64,000 bases of DNA. It comes from JBJXHN01 sp046233135. Its GTDB lineage: Bacteria; Pseudomonadota; Alphaproteobacteria; Rhodospirillales; Rhodospirillaceae. How positions within the stretch are numbered: position 1 is the first letter of the stretch; every line of letters begins with the position of its first letter. Below the pieces are notes generated by a model that saw only the letters and a program-made list of their open reading frames with translations, was not told the origin of the DNA and did no database searches. A program made the position numbers and the translations under genes. Where the stretch lies: positions 620,001 to 684,000 of the forward strand of contig JBJXHN010000003.1 of assembly GCA_046233135.1 (NCBI GenBank). Direction: 5' to 3'. Shown one piece after another: positions 27,603 through 35,457 of this stretch.

Positions 27603-28358
27603 ATGATTTCCCTGACAAACAAGGTTGCCGTGGTGACCGGTTCCAGCCGTGGCATCGGCCGCGCCATCGCCGAAGCCTATGCCCGCGCCGGCGCCCGGGT
27701 GGTGGTCTCCAGCCGCACGGAAGAGGCCTGCGCCCCCGTCGCCGACGCCCTGCGCGCCGAAGGCCACGACGCCATTGCCATCCCCTGCCACATCGGCAGG
27801 AAGGAGGCGTTGCAAACCTTGGTGGACGAAACGGAACGCCAGGTCGGCCCCATCGACATCCTGGTCTGCAACGCCGCCATCAACCCGGTCTACGGCCCGC
27901 TGGGCGAGATGAGCGACGAGGCCTTCGACAAGATCATGGCCACCAACGTCAAAAGCACGTTCTGGCTGTGCAACATGGTGCTGCCCGGCATGGCCGCACG
28001 CGGCGGCGGATCGGTGGTTCTGCTGTCGAGCATCGCCGCCCTGCGCGGCACCCCGACCATCGGCTGCTACGGCATGTCCAAGGCGGCCGAATCCGCCCTG
28101 GCCCGCAATCTGGCCGTCGAATGGGGGCCGTCGAACATCCGCGTCAATGCCATCGCCCCGGGCCTGATCGCCACCGACTTCGCCAAGGCCCTGCTGGACG
28201 ACCCCGTGCGCCGAGAACGGGCGGAAAGCCGCACCCCGCTGCGCCGCGTGGGCCAGCCGGAGGATATCGCCGGCGTCGCCCTGTTCCTGGGGTCGAGCCT
28301 GTCAAGCTATGTCACCGGCCAGATGATCGTCGCCGATGGCGGCGACACCATCGGCTGA
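27603..28358 (+). CDS. SDR family oxidoreductase (second copy)
   Basis: This 251-residue classical short-chain dehydrogenase is distinct from its neighbour. It has the nucleotide-binding motif TGSSRGIG, CNAAINP in place of the usual NNAG, a catalytic Ser in LLSSIAAL and Tyr/Lys in GCYGMSKAAE. It resembles the SDR that accompanies ACAD10/11-type genes in other proteobacteria (compare LvaD), which would suit oxidation of a hydroxyacyl-CoA. It is the third gene of the rightward catabolic operon, closely spaced to the SDR before it and the kinase after it. Confidence 0.88.
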   Translation: MISLTNKVAVVTGSSRGIGRAIAEAYARAGARVVVSSRTEEACAPVADALRAEGHDAIAIPCHIGRKEALQTLVDETERQVGPIDILVCNAAINPVYGPLGEMSDEAFDKIMATNVKSTFWLCNMVLPGMAARGGGSVVLLSSIAALRGTPTIGCYGMSKAAESALARNLAVEWGPSNIRVNAIAPGLIATDFAKALLDDPVRRERAESRTPLRRVGQPEDIAGVALFLGSSLSSYVTGQMIVADGGDTIG

Positions 28359-28378
28359 GGAGGAAGGAGGCGCCGACC

Positions 28379-29500
28379 ATGGCCGATACCGCTCCCGCCG
28401 CGCCGACGGCTCCGCCCCGTGCCCCGGACAATGCCGCCCTGGTGGATGTCCTGCCCGCCCATCGCTTCGACGAAGCCAAGCTGCGGGCCTATCTTCGCGC
28501 CGTCACCAACGGCGGCATGGAGGATTTGGACGCGGGCATGACCGTCCGCCAGTTCCAGGGTGGCCAGTCAAACCCCACCTTCCTGCTGGAAACGCCGGAC
28601 CGGCGCTACGTTCTGCGCAAGAAGCCGCCCGGTGTGCTGTTGCCGTCGGCCCATCAGGTGGAGCGCGAATACCGCATCCTGTCCGCCCTTCAGGACACCG
28701 ATGTGCCGGTGCCCGAAACCCTGCTGCTGTGCGAGGATCCGGAAATCATCGGCACGCCTTTCTACGTGATGGCCCACGTGCCCGGCCGGGTGATTGCCCG
28801 CCCGGAAACCGCCGATCTGGCCCCTGCCGAGCGGCATGCCTTGGTCACCGCCATGATTACCTCCATGGCTGCCCTGCACCGGGTGAACTGGCGGGCGGCG
28901 GGGCTGGCGGATTTCGGCCGGCACGAGGACTACCTGGCCCGCCAGACCGCCCGCTGGGCCAAGCAGTACCGGGCATCGATCATCGACGCGCCGGATCCGG
29001 CCATGGAAGCCCTGTGCCCATGGCTGGAAAACAACCGCCCGTCCCGCTCCACGGTGGCCATCGCCCACGGTGATTTCCGCATGGGCAACCTGATCTATGC
29101 CTCGGAGGGTCCGACGGTGTCGGCCATCCTGGATTGGGAGCTGTCCACCCTGGGCGATCCGCTGGCCGATCTGGCCTATTGCTGCCTGCCCTACCACCTG
29201 CCGGGGCTGGGGGCGGAGACGAAGGGCTACGTCGGCCATGACCTGAAGGCCCTGGGCCTGCCCGAAGAAAGCGAGGTTCTGGCCACCTATTGCCGGCTGA
29301 CCGGCCGGGACGGGATCGAACACTGGACCTACTACCTCGCCTTTTCCCTGTTCCGTCTGGCGGCCATCCTGCACGGGGTGCGGGCACGGGCCCTCAGGGG
29401 CAATGCCAGTTCCGCCAACGCCTTGGAAATGGGAAAGCGGGCCAGCCTGCTTTCGTCCACCGGACAGCGCCTGGCGATGGACCGGTCCGTCTCGCACTAA
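28379..29500 (+). CDS. ACAD11-like phosphotransferase (APH-fold kinase)
   Basis: This 373-residue aminoglycoside-phosphotransferase-fold kinase matches the N-terminal kinase half of ACAD10/ACAD11. It has QFQGGQSNPTFLL, YVLRKKPPG with the ATP-binding Lys, the catalytic loop IAHGDFRMGN (Asp232) and the metal-binding ILDWELSTLGDPLADLAY (Asp252). LvaA of levulinate catabolism belongs to the same group and phosphorylates a 4-hydroxyacyl-CoA. The separate ACAD half is the first gene of this operon. The start at 28379 follows a strong GGAGGAAGGAGG. Antibiotic resistance is an unlikely role given this context. Confidence 0.87.
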   Translation: MADTAPAAPTAPPRAPDNAALVDVLPAHRFDEAKLRAYLRAVTNGGMEDLDAGMTVRQFQGGQSNPTFLLETPDRRYVLRKKPPGVLLPSAHQVEREYRILSALQDTDVPVPETLLLCEDPEIIGTPFYVMAHVPGRVIARPETADLAPAERHALVTAMITSMAALHRVNWRAAGLADFGRHEDYLARQTARWAKQYRASIIDAPDPAMEALCPWLENNRPSRSTVAIAHGDFRMGNLIYASEGPTVSAILDWELSTLGDPLADLAYCCLPYHLPGLGAETKGYVGHDLKALGLPEESEVLATYCRLTGRDGIEHWTYYLAFSLFRLAAILHGVRARALRGNASSANALEMGKRASLLSSTGQRLAMDRSVSH

Positions 29501-29593
29501 CGCACTTGGTTTTCAGGGTTTTCCTCCACAGGCCGGCCGCTTATCCGCAAGGGCCGGCCGGCTTTTTTGTGGACCCGATCGTCCATGCGTATC

Positions 29594-29616
29594 ATTGCGA
29601 AATATGATTTTGCCGG
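29594..29616. promoter_or_regulatory. IclR-type operator candidate, site C (iclR-family gene)
   Basis: ATTGCGAAA and TTTTGCCGG flank a five-base spacer, 93 bases before the GTG start of the IclR-family gene. It is a weaker match to the seven-site consensus on the right arm and is consistent with autoregulation. Confidence 0.5.
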
Positions 29617-29708
29617 CCATAGTGAGCCTGATGTGCGGGAGCGAAAAAGGGGGGGGCCTTCCGGGAAGGTTCACCAAGGGTGGAGGCGCCCGCGAAAAGG
29701 AGATCATT

Positions 29709-30542
29709 GTGAGAAAGCGATCCAAACCGATCGGCACGGAAGAGTCGTTGCTGGAAGGCGGCTCCGGCGACACCCGGCAATTCGTCGTCGCCCTGCACCG
29801 GGGACTGGAGGTGCTGCGCTGTTTCCAGCCCGGGGACCGCGCCCTGGGCAACCAGGAAATCGCCGAGCGGACGGAATTGCCCAACTCCACGGTCTCGCGC
29901 CTGACCTATACCCTCAGCACCCTTGGATACCTGGAATATCTGGAAGACGCCGGCAAGTACCGCATCAGCATCGCCGTGCTGCGCCTGGGCTATTCCTACC
30001 TGGCCGGCCTAAGCATCCAGGAAGTGGCCCGCCCGGCGATGAAGCGCCTGGCCGAATTCTGCGGTGCCGGCACGGTCGTCGGCCTGGGCGGCCGGGACGA
30101 GCTGAGCATGATCTATATCGCCGCCGCCCGGGGGAAGAGCGTGATTTCGTTGACCCTGGACGTGGGCTCGCGCATTTCGCTGGTGCGCTCCTCCATGGGT
30201 CGGGCCTATATCGCCGGCCTGCCGGAAGACGAGCGCAAGCCCCTGCTGGAGAAAGCCCGGGAATACGTGGGCGCTCTGAAATGGCCGCAGATCGAAGACG
30301 GCATCCTGCGGTCCATCGAGGAAGTGCAGACCCAGGGCTTCTGCCTGAACGTCGGGGAATGGCAGTCGGAGGTGTCGTCCGTCGGCGTGCCCTTCTGGTC
30401 GCGGCAGGAAGACCGGCTGCTGGCCTTCAACTGCGGCGCCCTGTCCTATCTGATGCCACGGGAGCGTCTGAAGAACGAAATCGGCCCGGCCCTGGTGGAA
30501 ATGACCGAGGAAATCCGCCGCTCGACCATTTCGGCCAGCTGA
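29709..30542 (+). CDS. IclR family transcriptional regulator
   Basis: This 277-residue regulator has an N-terminal winged helix (about 25-90, with GNQEIAERTELPNSTVSRLTYTL as recognition region) and a C-terminal IclR effector-binding domain (about 105-265). The GTG at 29709 is chosen because AAAAGGAG lies eight bases upstream and the DNA-binding domain begins soon after; an in-frame ATG at 29604 would add 35 low-quality residues and overlap operator C. It sits in the middle of the catabolic island between two convergent operons, and it is the obvious candidate to bind the seven related palindromes. The ligand is probably a pathway intermediate. Confidence 0.9.
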   Translation: MRKRSKPIGTEESLLEGGSGDTRQFVVALHRGLEVLRCFQPGDRALGNQEIAERTELPNSTVSRLTYTLSTLGYLEYLEDAGKYRISIAVLRLGYSYLAGLSIQEVARPAMKRLAEFCGAGTVVGLGGRDELSMIYIAAARGKSVISLTLDVGSRISLVRSSMGRAYIAGLPEDERKPLLEKAREYVGALKWPQIEDGILRSIEEVQTQGFCLNVGEWQSEVSSVGVPFWSRQEDRLLAFNCGALSYLMPRERLKNEIGPALVEMTEEIRRSTISAS

Positions 30543-30552
30543 ACGGCGCGGC

Positions 30553-31020
30553 CTATTCCAGGATCATCGCCAGCATCTCGGCGACGCATGCCGGCTTGCC
30601 CTGCCCCCTGGCTTCCACCGTCGCTTCGGTGGTGACCAGGGCGCGGCCCCCAGCCAGGGATTCAACGGACAGAAGGCGGAAATCTGCGCGCACCGCGCTC
30701 CCCACGGTCACCGGAGTGGGGAAGCGCACCTTGTTCAGGCCGTAGTTCACCTTGCCGCGCACCCCCTCCACCCGATAGGCCTGCCCGATCAGATAGGGCA
30801 GCAGGGACAGGGTAAGAAACCCGTGGGCCACCGGCGCGCCATAGGGGGAGTCCCGGCGCGCGCGGTCCACGTCCACGTGGATCCACTGGTCGTCGCCGGT
30901 GACGGCGGCGAACCCGTCGATGCGGGACTGGTCGATCTCCAGCCAGTCGCTTTGTCCCAGCGACTGGCCTACCTCCCCCTTCAGCGCCGAAAGGCCATCG
31001 ATGACCCGGGGGCTGCTCAT
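30553..31020 (-). CDS. MaoC-like (R)-specific enoyl-CoA hydratase
   Basis: This 155-residue hot-dog fold protein is a probable hydratase of 2-enoyl-CoA. The hydratase-2 pattern is seen in FAAVTGDDQWIHVDVDRARRDSPYGAPVAHGFLTLSLLPYL, where Asp and His of the DxxxxH-type motif are catalytic. It starts at 31020; its ATG overlaps the stop of the acyl-CoA ligase (ATGA), so the two are co-translated. It would hydrate the enoyl-CoA produced by the acyl-CoA dehydrogenase. It converges on the IclR gene with a ten-base gap. Confidence 0.88.
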   Translation of the reverse strand: MSSPRVIDGLSALKGEVGQSLGQSDWLEIDQSRIDGFAAVTGDDQWIHVDVDRARRDSPYGAPVAHGFLTLSLLPYLIGQAYRVEGVRGKVNYGLNKVRFPTPVTVGSAVRADFRLLSVESLAGGRALVTTEATVEARGQGKPACVAEMLAMILE

Positions 31021-32687
31021 GCCGACTTCTCCGTCCAGGCTTCGTCCTGCAGGGCGCGCCATTGCAGCTTGCCGGTGGCCGAGCGCGGCAGGGTGGAGCG
31101 GATCTCGATAACCCCCGGGCACTTGTAGGCCGCCATATTGGCGCGGCACCACGTCATCAGGTCCTGTTCCGTCACTCCCTCCGGCGCATCGGTGCGCAGC
31201 ACCACATAGGCCCGGACCGTCTCTCCGCGCCGGGGATCGGGAGCGGAGACGATGCAGACTTCGGCGATGGCGGGATGGCGGTGCATCAGATTTTCCACCT
31301 CCACCGGCCAGACCTTGAAGCCCGATGCGTTGATCATCCGCTTCACCCGGTCGACGATGAAGAAATACCCTTCCTCATCGTAGTAACCAATGTCACCGGT
31401 GCGCAGGAACCGCTTGCCGTCGATCTCTGTAAAGACCGCAGCAGTACCGTCCGGGTCGTTCCAGTATCCCTTGAACACCTGCGGACCGTGAATCAGGATT
31501 TCGCCATTCTCGTTGGGTCCCAGTTCCTTGCCGGTATCCACATCGACCACGCGGCTGTCCACATCGAACAGCGGCACCCCCAGGCACTGCCGCTTGGGCT
31601 TTTCCAGCGGGTTGACATGGGTGGAGGCCATGGTTTCCGACAGACCGTAGCCTTCCAGATAATCCAGGCCGGTCATCGCATGCAGGCGGTCGGCGATGGC
31701 CTTGGGCATGGCCGCCCCGCCGCCGCCGATGGCTTCCAGGCTGGACAGGTCGTATCTGGCGATTTCCGGATCGTTGACCAGATCGATGGCCATGGTGGAG
31801 ATACTCCGCCAGCGGGCGACCTTGTGCCGCTCAATCAGGGCAGCGGCCGTCCGGCGGTCCCAGCGGCTCATCAGCACCATGGTCGCCCCCACCCAGATCG
31901 GCGCGTTCATGCCCGTCTGCATGCCCGTCACATGGAACATCGGCAAGGTGACCAGCGCCGTAGCGTCCGGGGTCATGGGGCTCCAGGCCACCGTATTGAC
32001 CGTCGTGGCCATCACCGTGCGATGGGTGTGCATGCAGCCCTTGGGGTTCCCGGTGGTGCCGGAACTGTAGGGGAAGACCGCCCAGTCATCGGGCGTCGCC
32101 TGCGCCGGTCCCGGCCGCAGCCCCGCCGCCAGCACCGAAGCCCACCCCCGCGCACCGGCCGGCAGCGCCGTGATGGTCGGTGCCCGGGCCACATCGGGCA
32201 TGGGAATGTCGAACGCCGGATCCGCATAGTCGGCGTAGTTGGCCACCACCGCGTGGGGCAGGGCACCGGAGTCCAGCAGCGGCCGCAGGGGCTCCAGCAG
32301 CTCCTGTCCCAGCAGGGCCACCCGGGCGCCGGTATCCTTGACGAAGTGTTCCATCTCGGCGGCGCGGTTCATCGGGTTGACCGGAATCACCACCGCATCG
32401 GCCCGCAGGATGGCGTAATAGCCGATCACGAATTGGGGGCTGTTCTGCATGTACAGCAGTACCCGGTCCCCCTTTTCCACCCCGAACGTGGCTTGCAGGG
32501 CGCCGGCCAGGCGTTCCACCTGATCCTGCAAGGCGGCATAGGACAATCCCTTGCCGTAATAGAGTATGGCATCCCGCCGGGGATAGCGCCGGGCCGAAAC
32601 CTCCAGATTCTCCGGAATCGTGGTCTCGGGAATGCTCAAGGTGTGCTTCAGCCGGCGCGGCCAGACCGCAAAATGGCGATCAAACAT
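31017..32687 (-). CDS. Acyl-CoA ligase (AMP-forming, medium/long-chain fatty-acid type)
   Basis: This 556-residue ANL-superfamily enzyme activates a carboxylic acid to its CoA thioester through an acyl-adenylate. Core motifs are YSSGTTGNPKGCMHTHR (phosphate-binding loop), EGYGLSETMASTHVNP, LRTGDIGYYDEEGYFFIVDRVKRMINASGFKV (hinge region) and a C-terminal Lys in PRSATGKLQWR. It is the entry enzyme for acids formed by the alcohol and aldehyde dehydrogenases. It shares an operon with the MaoC-like gene. Operator D lies 82 bases upstream of the start. Confidence 0.93.
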   Translation of the reverse strand: MFDRHFAVWPRRLKHTLSIPETTIPENLEVSARRYPRRDAILYYGKGLSYAALQDQVERLAGALQATFGVEKGDRVLLYMQNSPQFVIGYYAILRADAVVIPVNPMNRAAEMEHFVKDTGARVALLGQELLEPLRPLLDSGALPHAVVANYADYADPAFDIPMPDVARAPTITALPAGARGWASVLAAGLRPGPAQATPDDWAVFPYSSGTTGNPKGCMHTHRTVMATTVNTVAWSPMTPDATALVTLPMFHVTGMQTGMNAPIWVGATMVLMSRWDRRTAAALIERHKVARWRSISTMAIDLVNDPEIARYDLSSLEAIGGGGAAMPKAIADRLHAMTGLDYLEGYGLSETMASTHVNPLEKPKRQCLGVPLFDVDSRVVDVDTGKELGPNENGEILIHGPQVFKGYWNDPDGTAAVFTEIDGKRFLRTGDIGYYDEEGYFFIVDRVKRMINASGFKVWPVEVENLMHRHPAIAEVCIVSAPDPRRGETVRAYVVLRTDAPEGVTEQDLMTWCRANMAAYKCPGVIEIRSTLPRSATGKLQWRALQDEAWTEKSA

Positions 32688-32768
32688 CGGTGGTCAGTCC
32701 TCCCGCAGTTTTCTTTTTGGACCCCGTTTCGTCAGGGAGTGTGGCATTGCCTCTTCACCCCGTCAACG

Positions 32769-32791
32769 AATATGGAATTTATTTTCGCAAA
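32769..32791. promoter_or_regulatory. IclR-type operator candidate, site D (acyl-CoA ligase)
   Basis: AATATGGAA and TTTCGCAAA flank the spacer TTTAT. A second half-site, TTTCGCTAA, follows at 32802-32810, 19 bases from the first, about two helical turns. It lies upstream of the ligase-maoC operon. Confidence 0.6.
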
Positions 32792-32806
32792 ACTCGATTG
32801 CTTTCG

Positions 32807-33508
32807 CTAACGATAGGTCAGAAGGGTCTGATCTCCACTCCGTCGGAGATGGGATACGCCGTTGAAGGTCCCCAGGGAAAAGCCGCTGCGGCCATAGGTC
32901 AGCTCGGTGACCGAGGCATTGTGGATCCGCCAGCTCAGCGCGATGGCGCGGTCGGGCGGCAGGCCCAGCACTTCGCCGACCGCCGTGCCGATCACCCCGC
33001 CTGAGGTGAAAACGGCCACCACCGCGTCCTTGGCCTGCCCGGTCACGGCGGCGTCCAGCCCCTTCCGCACCCGGTCGCGGAAGGCCACCCAGCTTTCACC
33101 GCTGCTGGGCAGGCCCGCCTGCCAGCGGCCCAGCACCCCGGCCAGGGCCTTCTGGAACAGGCGGCGATTCTCACGGAAGCCAGGGCCGGCCGCAGCCAGT
33201 TCCGCATCCCCGGCGGCCACGACCGGCAGATGGTCATGAAACAGAACCTCGCTGGGATATTCGTCGAAGGCCGCGTGATCGGTGACCGGACTCGCAACAA
33301 GCCCCGCTTCCTCCAGCGCCAAGGCGGCGGTGCGGGCCTGCCGCACCAGCCGGCCGCTGAACACGGCGTCAGGCATGCGGCCTTCGTCCCGCAACCCCGC
33401 GCCGATCAGGCGGGCCTGCTGCTCCCCCCGGGGACACAGGCGGTCATAGGTTTCGCCGCCGAAGCTGGCCTGGCCATGGCGGATGAGCAGAACGGCTGTC
33501 AAGGGCAT
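32807..33508 (-). CDS. Histidine phosphatase family protein
   Basis: This 233-residue phosphoglycerate-mutase-like phosphatase has its catalytic His in LLIRHGQASFGGETYDRL; a second conserved His appears in VAVFTSGGVIGTAV-type context only weakly. Related proteins occur beside acyl-CoA dehydrogenase and APH-type genes, so it could remove phosphate from a pathway intermediate, but that is a guess from context. The ATG at 33508 directly touches its AGGAG. The TTG two codons later (33502) has better spacing and may be the real start. Confidence 0.82.
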   Translation of the reverse strand: MPLTAVLLIRHGQASFGGETYDRLCPRGEQQARLIGAGLRDEGRMPDAVFSGRLVRQARTAALALEEAGLVASPVTDHAAFDEYPSEVLFHDHLPVVAAGDAELAAAGPGFRENRRLFQKALAGVLGRWQAGLPSSGESWVAFRDRVRKGLDAAVTGQAKDAVVAVFTSGGVIGTAVGEVLGLPPDRAIALSWRIHNASVTELTYGRSGFSLGTFNGVSHLRRSGDQTLLTYR

Positions 33509-33620
33509 CTCCTTTTCTCAAAAAATCCTTCCGGTTCAACCCGGCGTGGGAAACCTGGCGGGAAACCGATCTTTTTTCGTTTGAATTCCTTTCTGCCACC
33601 CCGTACGGTGGGCGTCAATT

Positions 33621-33643
33621 GATTCGGAATTTTATTCCGCTAA
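33621..33643. promoter_or_regulatory. IclR-type operator candidate, site E (thiolase remnant)
   Basis: GATTCGGAA and TTCCGCTAA flank the spacer TTTTA. It lies 20 bases before the ATG of the truncated thiolase, an intact control site in front of a broken gene. Confidence 0.65.
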
Positions 33644-33663
33644 GCAAAATTTAGGACACTGCC

Positions 33664-33792
33664 ATGCTCGACGCCCACCTCTACGACGGTTTGCGCTCTC
33701 CGTTCGGTCGTTACACCGGTGCCCTGCTGGTGGGCACGCGGACCGCCGGAAACGCGGCGGTGATCGACCGTCATATCCCGACGACGGAATGA
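33664..33792 (+). pseudogene. Thiolase N-terminal remnant (42 codons)
   Basis: The reading frame starts MLDAHLYDGLRSPFGRYTGAL, which matches the N-terminus of 3-ketoacyl-CoA thiolases (the RTPxGRxxGAL region). It then departs from the family at about residue 22 and stops after 42 codons. The roughly 370 residues holding the catalytic Cys and His are absent. An operator (site E) and a strong terminator (33821-33860) still bracket it, so an internal deletion within a former transcription unit is the simplest reading. The last 20 residues have no match I recognise. A functioning thiolase for the pathway must be encoded elsewhere. Confidence 0.7.
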
Positions 33793-33820
33793 CCCTCTCC
33801 TCCCTGAGTGGTCTAACCTT

Positions 33821-33860
33821 GGGGCCGAGTGGCTAATCCCCCCACTCGGCCCCTTTTTTT
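33821..33860 (+). terminator. Strong Rho-independent terminator
   Basis: GGGGCCGAGTGG (33821-33832) and CCACTCGGCCCC (33842-33853) form a perfect 12-bp stem followed by seven T. It lies 29 bases after the stop of the thiolase remnant and insulates the transporter gene from it. Confidence 0.92.
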
Positions 33861-33951
33861 GAGAAAAACCTCTGGAACGGACCGGCTGGCCCTTTCCCTC
33901 GGCCGGCTTTCCGTCCCATCTCGGAACGTCTTCAGCAGGATCGAGGGTCGG

Positions 33952-35388
33952 ATGACGGCATCACGCAGCGGAAAATGGATCATGACGGCCACCGCCACCA
34001 TCGGCGTGTTCGCGGTGGTGCTGGAAGGAACCATCCTGACCGTCGCCCTTCCCCGGATCATGGCCGACTACGCCATTTCCCAGACCGTGGCCCAGTGGCT
34101 GATCACCGGCTTCCTGGTCGCCGCCACCTCTACCCTGCTGCTCAGCGCCTGGTGCCTGGAACGCTTCGGCTTGCGGCGAACCTTCGTCGCCGCCCTGGGG
34201 CTGTTCTCCCTGGCCTCCGCCGGCGCGGCGATGGGACCGTCCTTCGGCTGGCTGGTGGCAGCCCGGGTGACGCAAGGCGCGGCGATGGGGCTGGTGCAGC
34301 CCCTGGGCATGGTCATGCTGATGGCCGCCTTCCAGCCCCACGAGCGGGGCAGGGGCATCGGCATCTACGGGCTGGGCGTCGTGCTCGCCCCGGCCATCGC
34401 GCCGGTGGTTGGCGGTCTGATGGTCGACCTGTGGGCCTGGCAGGCGGTGTTCCTGGTGGCCCTGCCCCCGGCCCTGATCGCCGCGGTCCTGGGAGCCGTC
34501 ACCCTGGGCGGTGTCTGGCCTCCCTCGGGCCGGCGGCGGCTGGATGTGACCGGGCTCGGCCTGCTGATCGCCGCCCTGACCATCGGCCTGTGGGGTCTGG
34601 TGCGTGCTCCCCGATCGGGCTGGAGCGACCCCTGGACTCTGGGTGCCCTGGCCCTGGGGATCGCCGGCGCCCTGGTCTTCGCCGCCTGGGAGCGACTGTC
34701 CACCGCCCCGCTGCTGGACCTGGCGACCTTCCGCGCCGGCACGGTCAGCGCCGGCTTCACCGCCTCGATGATGACTGGCGGCGGGCTCTATGGCTCCACC
34801 TTCCTGATCCCGCTGTTCCTGCAACAGGCCGGCGGCCTGGACGCCAGCACGGCCGGCTTCGTGCTGCTGCCCGCCGGGCTGGCCATGGCCGTGACCTTTC
34901 CCGTGGGCGGCAACCTGGCCGACAAGGCCCCGGCCGCCGTGGTCGCCGGCTTCGGGGCCGCCCTGTTCGCCGGCTCCTGCCTGCTGATGACCCGGGTGGA
35001 CGTCAGTGTGCTCGGCTTCGGACTGTTTGCGGCGGTGATGCTCGGCCGCGTCGGCCTGGGACTGATGATGCCGCCGATCACCGCGTCGTCCCTGCGCCCC
35101 CTGCCCCAATCCATGGTGGCCCAGGCCGCCGGCGCCATCAACTTCGGCCGCCAGCTGGGCGGGGCGCTGGGGGTGGGGATCGCCTCCATCCTCGTGCAGC
35201 TGGGATCGACCCTCGGGAACGATGGAGGCGGTCTCGGGGATGCGGCCGATCCCCGGGCCGCGTCCGAGGCCGGCTACCGCCTGGCCTTCCTTGCCATTGC
35301 CGTGCTGTTCTGCGCCATCGCCCTGCCCCTGTGGCGGATCCATCGGGCGAAGGAAAAGGCCGGGGAGGCACCCGAGAGAGCGGCCTGA
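33952..35388 (+). CDS. MFS transporter, DHA2 (EmrB/QacA) type
   Basis: This 478-residue drug:proton antiporter-like membrane protein has about 14 hydrophobic segments, as expected for DHA2 members. Family features are LPRIMADYAISQTVAQWLITGFLV in the first two helices, LERFGLRRTF (motif A-like loop) and GIGIYGLGVVLAPAIAPVVGG (motif C-like, antiporter). The start at 33952 follows GAGGGTCGG, whereas the upstream open frame runs into the terminator. It may export a toxic substrate or intermediate of the catabolic island, but no operator of the seven-site type is seen directly in front of it. Confidence 0.9.
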   Translation: MTASRSGKWIMTATATIGVFAVVLEGTILTVALPRIMADYAISQTVAQWLITGFLVAATSTLLLSAWCLERFGLRRTFVAALGLFSLASAGAAMGPSFGWLVAARVTQGAAMGLVQPLGMVMLMAAFQPHERGRGIGIYGLGVVLAPAIAPVVGGLMVDLWAWQAVFLVALPPALIAAVLGAVTLGGVWPPSGRRRLDVTGLGLLIAALTIGLWGLVRAPRSGWSDPWTLGALALGIAGALVFAAWERLSTAPLLDLATFRAGTVSAGFTASMMTGGGLYGSTFLIPLFLQQAGGLDASTAGFVLLPAGLAMAVTFPVGGNLADKAPAAVVAGFGAALFAGSCLLMTRVDVSVLGFGLFAAVMLGRVGLGLMMPPITASSLRPLPQSMVAQAAGAINFGRQLGGALGVGIASILVQLGSTLGNDGGGLGDAADPRAASEAGYRLAFLAIAVLFCAIALPLWRIHRAKEKAGEAPERAA

Positions 35389-35457
35389 CGATCCGTCCCC
35401 CATCGGGCAGGGAGTGAAAACGCACTCCCCGGCTAGGTGCTCCGATGCGTCGGGGGT

